The notes under the pieces were generated by a model. It made no database searches. It saw only the letters and a program-made list of their open reading frames with translations, and was not told the origin of the DNA. From Paraburkholderia xenovorans LB400 (GTDB taxonomy: Bacteria > Pseudomonadota > Gammaproteobacteria > Burkholderiales > Burkholderiaceae), in contig NC_007951.1 in assembly GCF_000013645.1 (NCBI RefSeq), positions 4,831,837 to 4,895,836 of the forward strand: a DNA stretch of 64,000 nt, read 5' to 3'. Shown piece by piece: positions 8,629 to 15,908 of the stretch; the first letter of the stretch is position 1; each line of letters opens with the position of its first letter. A program made the position numbers and the translations under genes.

Positions 8629-9153
8629 TCATTTCTTCTTCGCTTTCTTCACCGTTGTCCCGGCCTTCTTCGCCGACTTCCCGGACTTGCCCGCGCCCTT
8701 CTCCTTCTCCGGCGGCGCCAGCATCGTGCCGCGGCACTTGCGCGCGCCGCAACGGCATTCATATTCCTTCTTGAGCTTATTGGTTTGCCGCGCGTCGATC
8801 ACGAGGCCGTAGTCGTAAAAGACTTCTTCGCCCTCGGCGATATCGCGCAACGCGTGCACATACACGTGACCGTCGATTTCTTCGGCTTCGCAGTTCGGCG
8901 CGCAGGAATGGTTGATCCAGCGCGCGCTATTGCCGTTCACTTTGCCGTCGATCACCTTGCCGCTGTCGAGTGCGAAATAGAACGTGTGATTCGGCTCCGC
9001 CGGATTGTGCGGATGACGGCGCAACGCTTCTTTCCAGGAGATCCGCTCGCCCTTGTATTCGATCAGCCGCTCGCCGGCCGCAATCGGTTCGACGGCGAAC
9101 ACGCCTTTGCCGTGCACACCCGAACGGCGCACGGCGATCCTGCGTGAACTCAT
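8629..9153 (-). CDS. SET-domain protein-lysine methyltransferase with Lys-rich tail
   Basis: A 174-residue protein made almost entirely of a SET domain: GVHGKGVFA near the start, the pseudoknot motif NHSCAPNCEA (81-90), and FYDYG (112-116), followed by a post-SET cysteine cluster (C133, C135, C140 in ECRCGARKCRGTM) that would bind zinc with the Cys of NHSC. Residues 149-174 form a Lys/Ala/Gly tail (ending VKKAKKK) resembling histone H1 or bacterial H1-like proteins. SET enzymes transfer methyl from S-adenosylmethionine to lysine. The substrate here is unknown; the tail suggests nucleic-acid binding or self-modification. I start at MSSRRIAV; sequence upstream is poor. Confidence 0.88.
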   Translation of the reverse strand: MSSRRIAVRRSGVHGKGVFAVEPIAAGERLIEYKGERISWKEALRRHPHNPAEPNHTFYFALDSGKVIDGKVNGNSARWINHSCAPNCEAEEIDGHVYVHALRDIAEGEEVFYDYGLVIDARQTNKLKKEYECRCGARKCRGTMLAPPEKEKGAGKSGKSAKKAGTTVKKAKKK

Positions 9154-9370
9154 TGAATGAATCCTTGTGAAAAACTTGGGGTGAAGATCGGCAGCCGTCG
9201 CAAATGCCCGCGTCTGACGCGCCGCTTTTTCTGACGCGCATAGCAAACGCGGCGCCTTGCGAGCGCCGCGTCGACCTGCGACGCTCATGCGCCACAACCG
9301 GCATCGTACACGCTCAAGACGGCTTCGTTCAACCGTCAAAAAGACGCGCGCGCAGCACGGGCCGCCAATT

Positions 9371-10483
9371 TCACCGTTGTCCGAACGAAATGTCGCCGAA
9401 CAGTGCCTTTTGCTCGCGCGGTTGCGAGCGCCAGTATTGCGGCGGCGCTTCGACCGTCGCGCCAAGTTGCGCCGCGGCATGCCACGGCCAGCGCGGGTTG
9501 TACAGCAACGCGCGGGCCAGCGCGATCAGATCGGCTTCGCCGGCCTCGATCAGTTGCTCGGCGTGCAACGGGTCGGTGATCAGGCCCACGCCGATGGTGG
9601 TGAGGCCGGTGGCTTCTTTGACCGCCTTTGCGAACGGAATCTGATAACCCGGTTCAAGCGGAATCTTCTGCAATGGCGAGACGCCGCCGGACGATACGTC
9701 GATCCAGTCGCAGCCGCGCTTTTTCAACTCCTGCGCGAACGCGATCGTATCTGCGAGCGTCCAGCCGCCTTCCACCCAGTCGGTTGCCGACACACGTACG
9801 CCGACGGGTTTGTCGGCGGGAAATGCGGCACGCACGATGTCGAAGATCTCAAGCGGAAAGCGCATGCGGTTTTCGAGCGAGCCGCCGTATTCGTCGTCGC
9901 GTTGATTGGCGATCGGCGAGAGGAACTGATGCAGCAGATAGCCATGTGCCGCGTGCACCTCCAGTCCGTCGATGCCGAGCCGCGCGGCACGCCGCGCCGA
10001 AGCCGCGAATGCTTCGCGGATGCGCGCCAGCGCGGGTACGTCGAGCGCCAGGGGCGGCTCTTCACCGGCTTTGTGCGGCAACGCGGACGGTGCATGCGGC
10101 AGCCATCCGCCCTGCGATACTGGAATCAGCTGTCCGCCTTCCCAAGGCACATGGCTCGACGCCTTGCGCCCGGCGTGCGACAACTGCATCGTGACCTTGA
10201 TGTGCGAATGCTTGCGGATAGCGGCGAGCACCGGTTCGAGCGCGGCTTCGGTGACGTCGTCCCACAGGCCGAGATCGCCGGGAGTGATACGTCCGTCCGG
10301 CTCGACCGCGGTTGCCTCGATGCACAGCATGCCCGCACCGGATAACGCCATGCTGCCGAGATGGATCATGTGCCACGCCGTTGCCTCGCCGCGATCCGCG
10401 GAATACTGGCACATGGGCGACACGACGATACGGTTGGGAAGCGTCACGCTGCGCAGCGTGAGCGGAGAAAAAAGCGCGCTCAT
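9371..10483 (-). CDS. Old yellow enzyme-type NADH:flavin oxidoreductase (YqjM/XenA class)
   Basis: A 370-residue FMN-dependent TIM-barrel ene-reductase. The YqjM-class markers are SPMCQYSAD (C25, redox modulating), QLSHAGRKAS, and EVHAAHGYLLHQFLSP. Such enzymes reduce activated C=C bonds, nitro-aromatics and similar electrophiles with NAD(P)H. The length matches the class. It lies in a run of minus-strand genes and is followed downstream (in its direction) by the SET gene 217 bases on. Physiological substrate cannot be read; a role in detoxification is inference. Confidence 0.92.
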   Translation of the reverse strand: MSALFSPLTLRSVTLPNRIVVSPMCQYSADRGEATAWHMIHLGSMALSGAGMLCIEATAVEPDGRITPGDLGLWDDVTEAALEPVLAAIRKHSHIKVTMQLSHAGRKASSHVPWEGGQLIPVSQGGWLPHAPSALPHKAGEEPPLALDVPALARIREAFAASARRAARLGIDGLEVHAAHGYLLHQFLSPIANQRDDEYGGSLENRMRFPLEIFDIVRAAFPADKPVGVRVSATDWVEGGWTLADTIAFAQELKKRGCDWIDVSSGGVSPLQKIPLEPGYQIPFAKAVKEATGLTTIGVGLITDPLHAEQLIEAGEADLIALARALLYNPRWPWHAAAQLGATVEAPPQYWRSQPREQKALFGDISFGQR

Positions 10484-10556
10484 GGATCAGGCCCAGTAAA
10501 AACCCAAGAGCGATCGAGCATAGCACCGCAAATGATTTACTGCAGGCACGCGCCTT

Positions 10557-11270
10557 TCAGGCTTTCGCCTCGACCTGATCGAGCCATTCACCGAACATCC
10601 GGCGCGCGGCGGCTTCGAGCGCGGGACCGAATTGCGCGGTCTCGGCCCGCAACCGGCGCGCGTCGATACCGTGGCCGGCAAGCTCACCGGCGTTGCCGAT
10701 CAGCCAGGGTTCGAAGCGGTCGGTGCGGATCTCCGGATGGCACTGCAGACCGAGCACATGGCCGCCCCAGGCGAACGCCTGGTTTTCGCATGCCGGCGTC
10801 GACGCGAGACGCGTGGCATTGTCAGGCAGATCGAAGGTGTCGCCATGCCAGTGCAGCATGGAGGTCTGCGCGCCGTCCAGATGGCGCACCGGCGAAGCGC
10901 GGCCGGCGTCGGTCAGCGTGAGCGGCGTCCAACCGAGTTCGGTGCGGCCGGCGGGATAGACGCGGGCACCGAGCGCGCGTGCGATCAACTGGGCGCCAAG
11001 GCAGATGCCGAGTGTCGGCAAACCAGCCGCGATACGCTTCTCGATCATGGACAGTAGCGGCACGAGCGTCGGGTAAAGCGCGTCGTCGGTTGCGCTGATC
11101 GGGCCGCCCAACACCACCATCAACGAGGCGGCAACGGGGTTCGGCGCCTCGATGCGGGCAAAGCCGACGTCGAGATAGCGGACCGGACGCCCGCGCTCGC
11201 CGAGCACCAGCTCAAGACTGCCCAGATCCTCGAAGTGCACGTGGCGAATGGCCAGAACTTCGTGATTCAT
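10557..11270 (-). CDS. Class I glutamine amidotransferase-like protein
   Basis: A 237-residue stand-alone GATase1 domain with the catalytic nucleophile C90 in LGICLGAQL and the His-Glu pair H178/E180 in LQCHPEI. Similar free-standing proteins are annotated as GMP synthase-like glutamine amidotransferases; some hydrolyse gamma-glutamyl compounds. No partner synthase is adjacent. It is co-directional with the ene-reductase 73 bases downstream and could be co-transcribed with it. The reaction in vivo is not determined by sequence. Confidence 0.88.
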   Translation of the reverse strand: MNHEVLAIRHVHFEDLGSLELVLGERGRPVRYLDVGFARIEAPNPVAASLMVVLGGPISATDDALYPTLVPLLSMIEKRIAAGLPTLGICLGAQLIARALGARVYPAGRTELGWTPLTLTDAGRASPVRHLDGAQTSMLHWHGDTFDLPDNATRLASTPACENQAFAWGGHVLGLQCHPEIRTDRFEPWLIGNAGELAGHGIDARRLRAETAQFGPALEAAARRMFGEWLDQVEAKA

Positions 11271-11397
11271 CGGCCTGTCCCACCTTCAGGTTGACTAAAG
11301 ACTTGCCGCCACGCGGCACCGGCCGGCTGACAGGCGGCATGTGCCGTCCGCCGGAACCGGCCCGGCAGTGTAGCGGATTGTCCCGGAAGAAACCGCC

Positions 11398-12036
11398 TTA
11401 TTGGGCGAAGATCTTCCAGGTCTTCTTCTGGGTGGCAACGTCGGCCGTCTCATACACCGAGCAATCCAGGCGCAGATCCGTATCCGACATCTTCAGATCG
11501 AGCAACGCGCAATGATGCGGCGTCTTCTTCGGGTTCCTGCTCGGCTCGAAGTGCGTGCAGCTCAGACACATGCGATGCGGCGGAATCGTGCCTTGCGCTT
11601 CCAGCTGGTGAACGGTCTTGAGCAGCGTGCGATAGAACACGGCCTGTTCCTCGTCACGCAGCGTGCCGACCGCCTTGGCCAGAAAGTCCGGCCACTGTGC
11701 AGCGCGCTTCGCAGCCGTGCGGCCGCGTGCCGTCAGGCGGACCGCGAGGGCGCGGCCGTCGTCGAGGGCACGGCGCTTTTCGACCAGTCCCTTGGTCTCG
11801 AGCGTGCTGACTGCGTCGCTGGTCGTCGCGGCGGTGAGCGCCGTTTCACGCGCAATTTCGCCGAGACGCATCGGGCCTTTGCGCTGCATCAACAAAACCA
11901 GAATTTCGCCCTGAGTCGGTGTCAGGCCAGCGCCTTCCGCCCATTCCCAAGCCTGGCTCCGCATTGCCGTGCTCAATCGCAATAGGCTGTGGGTCACCCG
12001 CCCGGTCGCCTGTTCTCCGTATACGCCTTCGCTCAT
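11398..12036 (-). CDS. MarR-like regulator with C-terminal Cys/His-rich extension
   Basis: A 212-residue protein. Residues about 10-145 are a MarR winged helix (LTPTQGEILVLLMQR, LGEIARETALTAATTSDAVSTLE and the wing RALDDGRALAVRLTARG). The C-terminal 55 residues are unusual for MarR: C157-x2-C160 in MCLSCTHF, HHC at 174-176 and C192 in LRLDC, a spacing that looks like a zinc or Fe-S site. It therefore may sense metal, redox or oxygen. It stands alone at the left edge of the DnaA-box region; a target is not evident. Confidence 0.87.
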   Translation of the reverse strand: MSEGVYGEQATGRVTHSLLRLSTAMRSQAWEWAEGAGLTPTQGEILVLLMQRKGPMRLGEIARETALTAATTSDAVSTLETKGLVEKRRALDDGRALAVRLTARGRTAAKRAAQWPDFLAKAVGTLRDEEQAVFYRTLLKTVHQLEAQGTIPPHRMCLSCTHFEPSRNPKKTPHHCALLDLKMSDTDLRLDCSVYETADVATQKKTWKIFAQ

Positions 12037-12246
12037 AATCTTCGATTGGTTTATTTACAGCTTTCGTACGATGCCGGCGAACCGTTCACCGACCGCGCCC
12101 GTAGCCTGTGTGGGGTAGCCTCGCCCAACTGCGGACAAGACGGTTTTCAACTATCTCAAAAATTTACCGCCTTGCAAGGCAAAGCAGCGAAAACGACATT
12201 CTATGCGAGAGCGGCGAATCGTACAGCTAACTTATCCAAAGCAGGC

Positions 12247-12255
12247 TGTGGATAA
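12247..12255 (-). promoter_or_regulatory. Perfect DnaA box
   Basis: TGTGGATAA, the exact complement of TTATCCACA, inside the non-coding block. A one-mismatch box (TTATCCAAA) lies 15 bases to its left. Confidence 0.6.
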
Positions 12256-12299
12256 CCACGGGAAAACGCCGGGACAGCTTGTGTGCCGATTCTTGATAA

Positions 12300-12354
12300 G
12301 CGTCGAGGCCGGCCTCACCGCCCCGAAGTTGTCCTCGTATACCGGCCTCGACGC
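12300..12354. repeat. 13-bp perfect inverted repeat, 29-base spacer
   Basis: GCGTCGAGGCCGG (12300-12312) and CCGGCCTCGACGC (12342-12354) are exact complements. The left arm overlaps a second palindrome GAGGCCGGCCTC (12305-12316), so two mutually exclusive hairpins can form. No T run follows, so it is not an ordinary terminator. Confidence 0.7.
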
Positions 12355-12412
12355 ACCCACGACCAGCCCGGTTATGGTTTACGCAGCGCATTGACTTTGC
12401 AGGGAATTATTC

Positions 12413-12464
12413 AGTTGTCCACAGGCCGGGGCAATGCTTGTTAACTACTACTACGTCTGTATAC
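12413..12464 (-). repeat. 52-bp DnaA-box module, copy A (mirror of copy B)
   Basis: Read on the minus strand: GTAT, ACGTAGTA, AGTTAACAAG, a 12-base spacer, then CTGTGGACAACT, which contains a one-mismatch DnaA box. Copy B at 15617-15668 has the same order and the same 12-base spacing on the plus strand; the first 28 bases match at 23 positions and the box segment at 11 of 12. Confidence 0.65.
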
Positions 12465-12511
12465 GTCAACTTTATAAAAACCTTGGACACGCCGAGCTGG
12501 AATTTAATTTA

Positions 12512-12540
12512 TTGAAAAAAACCCGCTCGAGGCGGGTTTT
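12512..12540 (-). terminator. Rho-independent terminator of the YbdK-type gene
   Basis: AAACCCGC and GCGGGTTT (12519-12526, 12532-12539) form an eight-pair stem around TCGAG. On the minus strand it is followed by a run of seven T, 34 bases after the stop of the ligase gene. Confidence 0.85.
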
Positions 12541-12573
12541 CTTACGATTTGCCGCGAACAATCCTGTTTCCGG

Positions 12574-13689
12574 CTAGGCGCGCCACTCCAGACATTGTTG
12601 CCTGACGGCTTCGTGCAAGGACTTTTCCCGTTCGACGACGCCGCGCAGCCACGTCGCGTCATTGACCTGACTGCGTGCAATCGCACCGATTTCGGCCAGC
12701 GCATTGCCCGAACCCAACGCTTCGGCGTGCGGAGCGATCCGGTCGAGCGTTTCGAGAATGTCTTCGGAAATCGTCTTGCGTTCGCCCGTTTGCGGATTGA
12801 TGCAGGTGCCGGCGAGACCAAAGCGGCATGCTTCGAAACGATTGAAGGTGTAGACGAGGTAGTCGTCTTCCTTCGGCGAGATAGGCTTGTCGAGCAGCAG
12901 ATGCCGGGCAAGCGTCTGGATGTAGCAGGCAATCGCCGCCGCGCGATCCACCGACAGCGGCGTGTCCATCACGCGCACTTCGATCGTGCCGAAACCGGGC
13001 TTCGGCCGGATGTCCCAGTAAAAATCCTTCATGCTGTTGACCACGCCGGTGTGGACCATCTTCGAGAAATATTCCTCGAAACTGTCCCACGTCAACACGA
13101 ATGGCGCCCGGCCCGACAACGGAAACGCGAACACGGAATTCAGTCGTGCCGAATGAAAGCCGGTATCGACACCCTGCACGAACGGCGACGAGGCGGACAA
13201 CGCGATGAAGTGCGGAATGAAGCGCGACATGGAATGCAGCAGATAGAGCGCGCTGTTCGGATCTGGACAGCCGATATGCACGTGCTGGCCGAACACCGTG
13301 AATTGCTTGGCGAGATAGCCGTACAACTCGGAGAGGTACTGAAAGCGCGGCGTATCGACGATCTGCCGCTCGCTCCATTGCTGGAACGCATGCGTGCCGC
13401 CGCCGCACAGGCCGACGTTCAGGTGATCCGCCGCGGAAACCAGCGTATCGCGAATCTTGCGCAAGTCGGCGACGGCCTGCTCATGCGTCGTGCAGATGCC
13501 GGTCGACAGCTCGATCATGCTTTCGGTGATTTCCGGCGTGATGTTGCCGGGGATCTTTTCGTCCTTGATGAGGCGCAGCAGATCCGAGCCGGCTTTGGTC
13601 AGATCATAGTCGTGCGTGTTGACGATCTGCATCTCGAGTTCGACACCGAATGTGAACGGTTTCGAATCGATGAAGGGTTCGAGTGACAT
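12574..13689 (-). CDS. ybdK: Carboxylate-amine ligase, YbdK / glutamate-cysteine ligase 2 family
   Basis: A 371-residue GCS2-family enzyme opening with FTFGVELEMQIVNT, the ATP-grasp-like ligase core, and containing FGQHVHIGCPDPNSAL and GTIEVRVMDTPLS, both family hallmarks. The E. coli relative YbdK has weak gamma-glutamylcysteine ligase activity in vitro; the physiological substrate is unknown. A genuine gshA occurs at 39445, so this is not the main glutathione enzyme. The start is MSLEPF at 13689; a longer frame upstream lacks family similarity. It lies between the two DnaA-box blocks, with its own terminator. Confidence 0.88.
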   Translation of the reverse strand: MSLEPFIDSKPFTFGVELEMQIVNTHDYDLTKAGSDLLRLIKDEKIPGNITPEITESMIELSTGICTTHEQAVADLRKIRDTLVSAADHLNVGLCGGGTHAFQQWSERQIVDTPRFQYLSELYGYLAKQFTVFGQHVHIGCPDPNSALYLLHSMSRFIPHFIALSASSPFVQGVDTGFHSARLNSVFAFPLSGRAPFVLTWDSFEEYFSKMVHTGVVNSMKDFYWDIRPKPGFGTIEVRVMDTPLSVDRAAAIACYIQTLARHLLLDKPISPKEDDYLVYTFNRFEACRFGLAGTCINPQTGERKTISEDILETLDRIAPHAEALGSGNALAEIGAIARSQVNDATWLRGVVEREKSLHEAVRQQCLEWRA

Positions 13690-13847
13690 GGCGTCCCCTA
13701 GGTCAGTTCGGCCGGATGCGGGTCCGTGTGCGGGCCACATGCCCGGCCGTTTTTGAATCGGATACAGGTTGATAAAGCGTCTTGAGTATCGGGCTTCGAG
13801 CCTCTGGCCTCAGGCAATGCACTGCGCTGACCGGCCCGAGCCTACGC

Positions 13848-15053
13848 TTACTCTTCGCGCCGTTCGGCCACCATCGCGAGACTGCGATAGACGAGCCACG
13901 GCCCGAGAATCTGCAGCACGAAAATCGAACACATCACGATGGCCCGCAGTTGCGGATCGAAGTTCGGATACAGGTTGTAGGTATCGTCGACCAGCAGATA
14001 CGCGAGCGCCGACATTGGCGATAACGACAAACCGAGCGCTATGCCCTGCTTCCAGTTCAAACCGCTTGGCCTCGCGAACGCCAGCACGCCGACCAGTTTC
14101 GCAACGAGGCGCGCAACAATCAGACCCAGCGCGGCGACACCGCCTAGCGCGATGTCTTTCCATTCGAACGAAGTCAGCGTCAGCACGAACAGAATCACGG
14201 TCAACAACCAGCCTGCGGTGCCGAAATGCTGCGGCCACAATTGCGGACGCGCTTCATGATTCTTCACGATGATGCCGGCGGCGAGCAGCGCCAGAATGGT
14301 CGACAGCTTGAACAGATGCGCCACCGCGATGGCCAGCAGCACCAGCCCGAACAGCGCGACAAACGAATGCTCGTCCTGCATGTTCAAACGCCGATAAAAG
14401 AACGTGCAGGTACGCGCGAGCAGGTACGCAAGCACGAGCGAGCCGACCAGCAGATAAAGCGGCTGCAAGATGGTTGCGAATACGTTGCCGTAGACCTCCT
14501 GGTGCAGCCAGCTCGACACGAGCTTTTCGATCACCACCGCATACATGCTGTTCAGCGCCGTCAAGGTCAGCAAACGCTGCGTGACCTGGCCTTCCGCGCG
14601 CAATTCGGTTTTGAGCTGAATCACCATCGCCGGCGAAGTCGCCATCGCGATTGCGGCGAGCACGGTCGCCACCATCAGCGGCACGTTCAGAAACAGCAAA
14701 ACCGGCAAAACCAGCGCGAATGTCAGCGTGGCTTCGGCCACGCTCGACAGAATCAGCCACGGATTGCGACGGATCCAGCGCAAATCGAGCCGGCTACCGA
14801 GTTCGAACAGCAGCAAACCGAGCGCGACGTCGAGCAAGGGCCGCGCGGCGCTCGCGGAATCCGCATCGATTACACCCGAACCAGCCGCGCCGGCAACGAG
14901 GCCAATGACCGCATACCCGGAAATGCGCGGCAAACGCCACGCGCGATAGCAAAGCTCACCGCACAGACCTGCTGCGAGCAATGCGAGACCAGCCCAAAAA
15001 ATGGCGTCGGGTGAAAGCGGCCAGGCTGGAAAAAATGAAAACGCCGAATTCAT
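13848..15053 (-). CDS. Cation:proton antiporter, CPA2/Kef type
   Basis: A 401-residue, very hydrophobic protein with about 12 transmembrane helices. The pattern GYAVIGLVAGAAGSG, LLDVALGLLLFELGSRLD and TLTFALVLPVLLF matches monovalent cation/proton exchangers of the CPA2 family; no C-terminal RCK/TrkA-N domain follows, so it is the short form. It should exchange Na+ or K+ for H+ across the inner membrane. I start at MNSAFSFF (15053), 11 bases after AAGGAG, rather than the longer frame. The 850-base region upstream carries DnaA boxes. Confidence 0.87.
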   Translation of the reverse strand: MNSAFSFFPAWPLSPDAIFWAGLALLAAGLCGELCYRAWRLPRISGYAVIGLVAGAAGSGVIDADSASAARPLLDVALGLLLFELGSRLDLRWIRRNPWLILSSVAEATLTFALVLPVLLFLNVPLMVATVLAAIAMATSPAMVIQLKTELRAEGQVTQRLLTLTALNSMYAVVIEKLVSSWLHQEVYGNVFATILQPLYLLVGSLVLAYLLARTCTFFYRRLNMQDEHSFVALFGLVLLAIAVAHLFKLSTILALLAAGIIVKNHEARPQLWPQHFGTAGWLLTVILFVLTLTSFEWKDIALGGVAALGLIVARLVAKLVGVLAFARPSGLNWKQGIALGLSLSPMSALAYLLVDDTYNLYPNFDPQLRAIVMCSIFVLQILGPWLVYRSLAMVAERREE

Positions 15054-15616
15054 CGTAATGGGTTCTCCTTTGCAGCAACGGCAGACGACACGAACCGGCG
15101 CAAACACCGGCGAGCGGGTGGACGCACGAAGCGCTCACTGTCGCGATCGCTTCGCATGGCCAGCGTTGCGAGTTTTCAACGATCGGATGATCTGAATGCG
15201 CCGCGGCCGCAGAGAGCCTGACGCATTCGGGTGTGGCCGTAGCAACCGGCACGGTGAAAGAACGCCGTCGACTTTGAATCAGATTCTGATTGAGCGGCAC
15301 CGTTCCGTTTGCTGCGTGTGCCGCTGTAGAGGCAAGACACGACGCGGAAAAGAACGGCGATTGTGCCATAGCTTTTTCAGCCTCGATCGAAAAGACACGA
15401 ACATGCTGGCAAAACGGTAAAAACGTACGTTATCTCGTCGGCATGAGGAAAAAGCGACCGTTTTAGGCCTGAAATCGACCGCGTGCGCGGCTAGTCTGAA
15501 GATGGCAGATGTGTTTTTCGGGACATGGCAGAGGGAAGTTTTTGCGCGGATAGCGGGGCGCGAGCTATGCCGATGAGCGCCATTCCAGCCACGGCCTTTC
15601 TGTTTACAGGTTTACC

Positions 15617-15668
15617 GTATGTATACGTAGTAACAGTTAACAAGGTGCCTCGGTTTCTGTGGATAACT
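15617..15668 (+). repeat. 52-bp DnaA-box module, copy B
   Basis: GTAT, ACGTAGTA, AGTTAACAAG, 12-base spacer, CTGTGGATAACT with a perfect DnaA box at 15658-15666. It is the mirror partner of 12413-12464 and is followed by CCTGTTTACC. A shorter similar string CTGTGGATAACTCC occurs again at 63975-63988. Confidence 0.65.
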
Positions 15669-15837
15669 CCTGTTTACCGAAACGAATCATCGGTTTGCCG
15701 GCCGCATAACCGGATGCACAGCATGTGCGGGAGCGGCGGGTATACAAGAGGAACTTTTTGCGATTTCCGGCGGCGGCGGAGTTACCCCGTTTACGTCCAC
15801 AACGGTTCCACATGAGTTGCGCGGGTAAACGGCGCGG

Positions 15838-15861
15838 TTATCCACAAGTGTCGGTGGATAA
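15838..15861. promoter_or_regulatory. Pair of head-to-head DnaA boxes
   Basis: TTATCCACA (15838-15846, perfect) and GGTGGATAA (15853-15861, one mismatch) face each other with six bases between them, 43 bases from the mnmC stop. Confidence 0.6.
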
Positions 15862-15892
15862 CCGGGTCAGGCAAGGATGCCCGGCGGCCCGC

Positions 15893-15908
15893 GTTAACAC
15901 GTGTCAAC
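15893..15908. promoter_or_regulatory. 16-bp near-palindrome over the mnmC stop codon
   Basis: GTTAACACGTGTCAAC is complementary to itself except for one pair and is centred on CACGTG. It overlaps the mnmC stop (15904-15906). It resembles ParB-type sites in architecture but is not the parS core I know for Burkholderia chromosome 1. Confidence 0.4.

Larger units (their letters stand above)
12037..12573. other. Non-coding block with DnaA boxes, left part of candidate origin region
   Basis: About 540 bases without a credible gene. It holds a perfect DnaA box TGTGGATAA (12247-12255), near matches TTATCCAAA (12232-12240) and TTGTCCACA (12416-12424), a 13-bp inverted repeat (12300-12354), a 52-bp module repeated in mirror orientation at 15617-15668, and an A/T-rich patch (12469-12521) that could serve as an unwinding element. 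The terminator of the ligase gene lies at its right end. Confidence 0.6.
15054..15903. other. Non-coding block with DnaA boxes, candidate oriC1
   Basis: An 850-base block with no credible gene between the antiporter and mnmC, which point the same way. It contains two perfect DnaA boxes (15658-15666 and 15838-15846), a one-mismatch box (15853-15861), five GTTTAC/GTAAAC hexamers between 15602 and 15830, the 52-bp module copy B, and a 16-bp near-palindrome at the mnmC stop. This density of initiator motifs in a long spacer is what a chromosomal origin looks like. Confidence 0.6.

Noticed and set aside
15893..15908. Chromosome-1 parS site
   Set aside because: The core is CACGTG but flanks do not fit the TGTT-N-CACGTGAAACA pattern I know; I found no perfect match to that pattern in the window.
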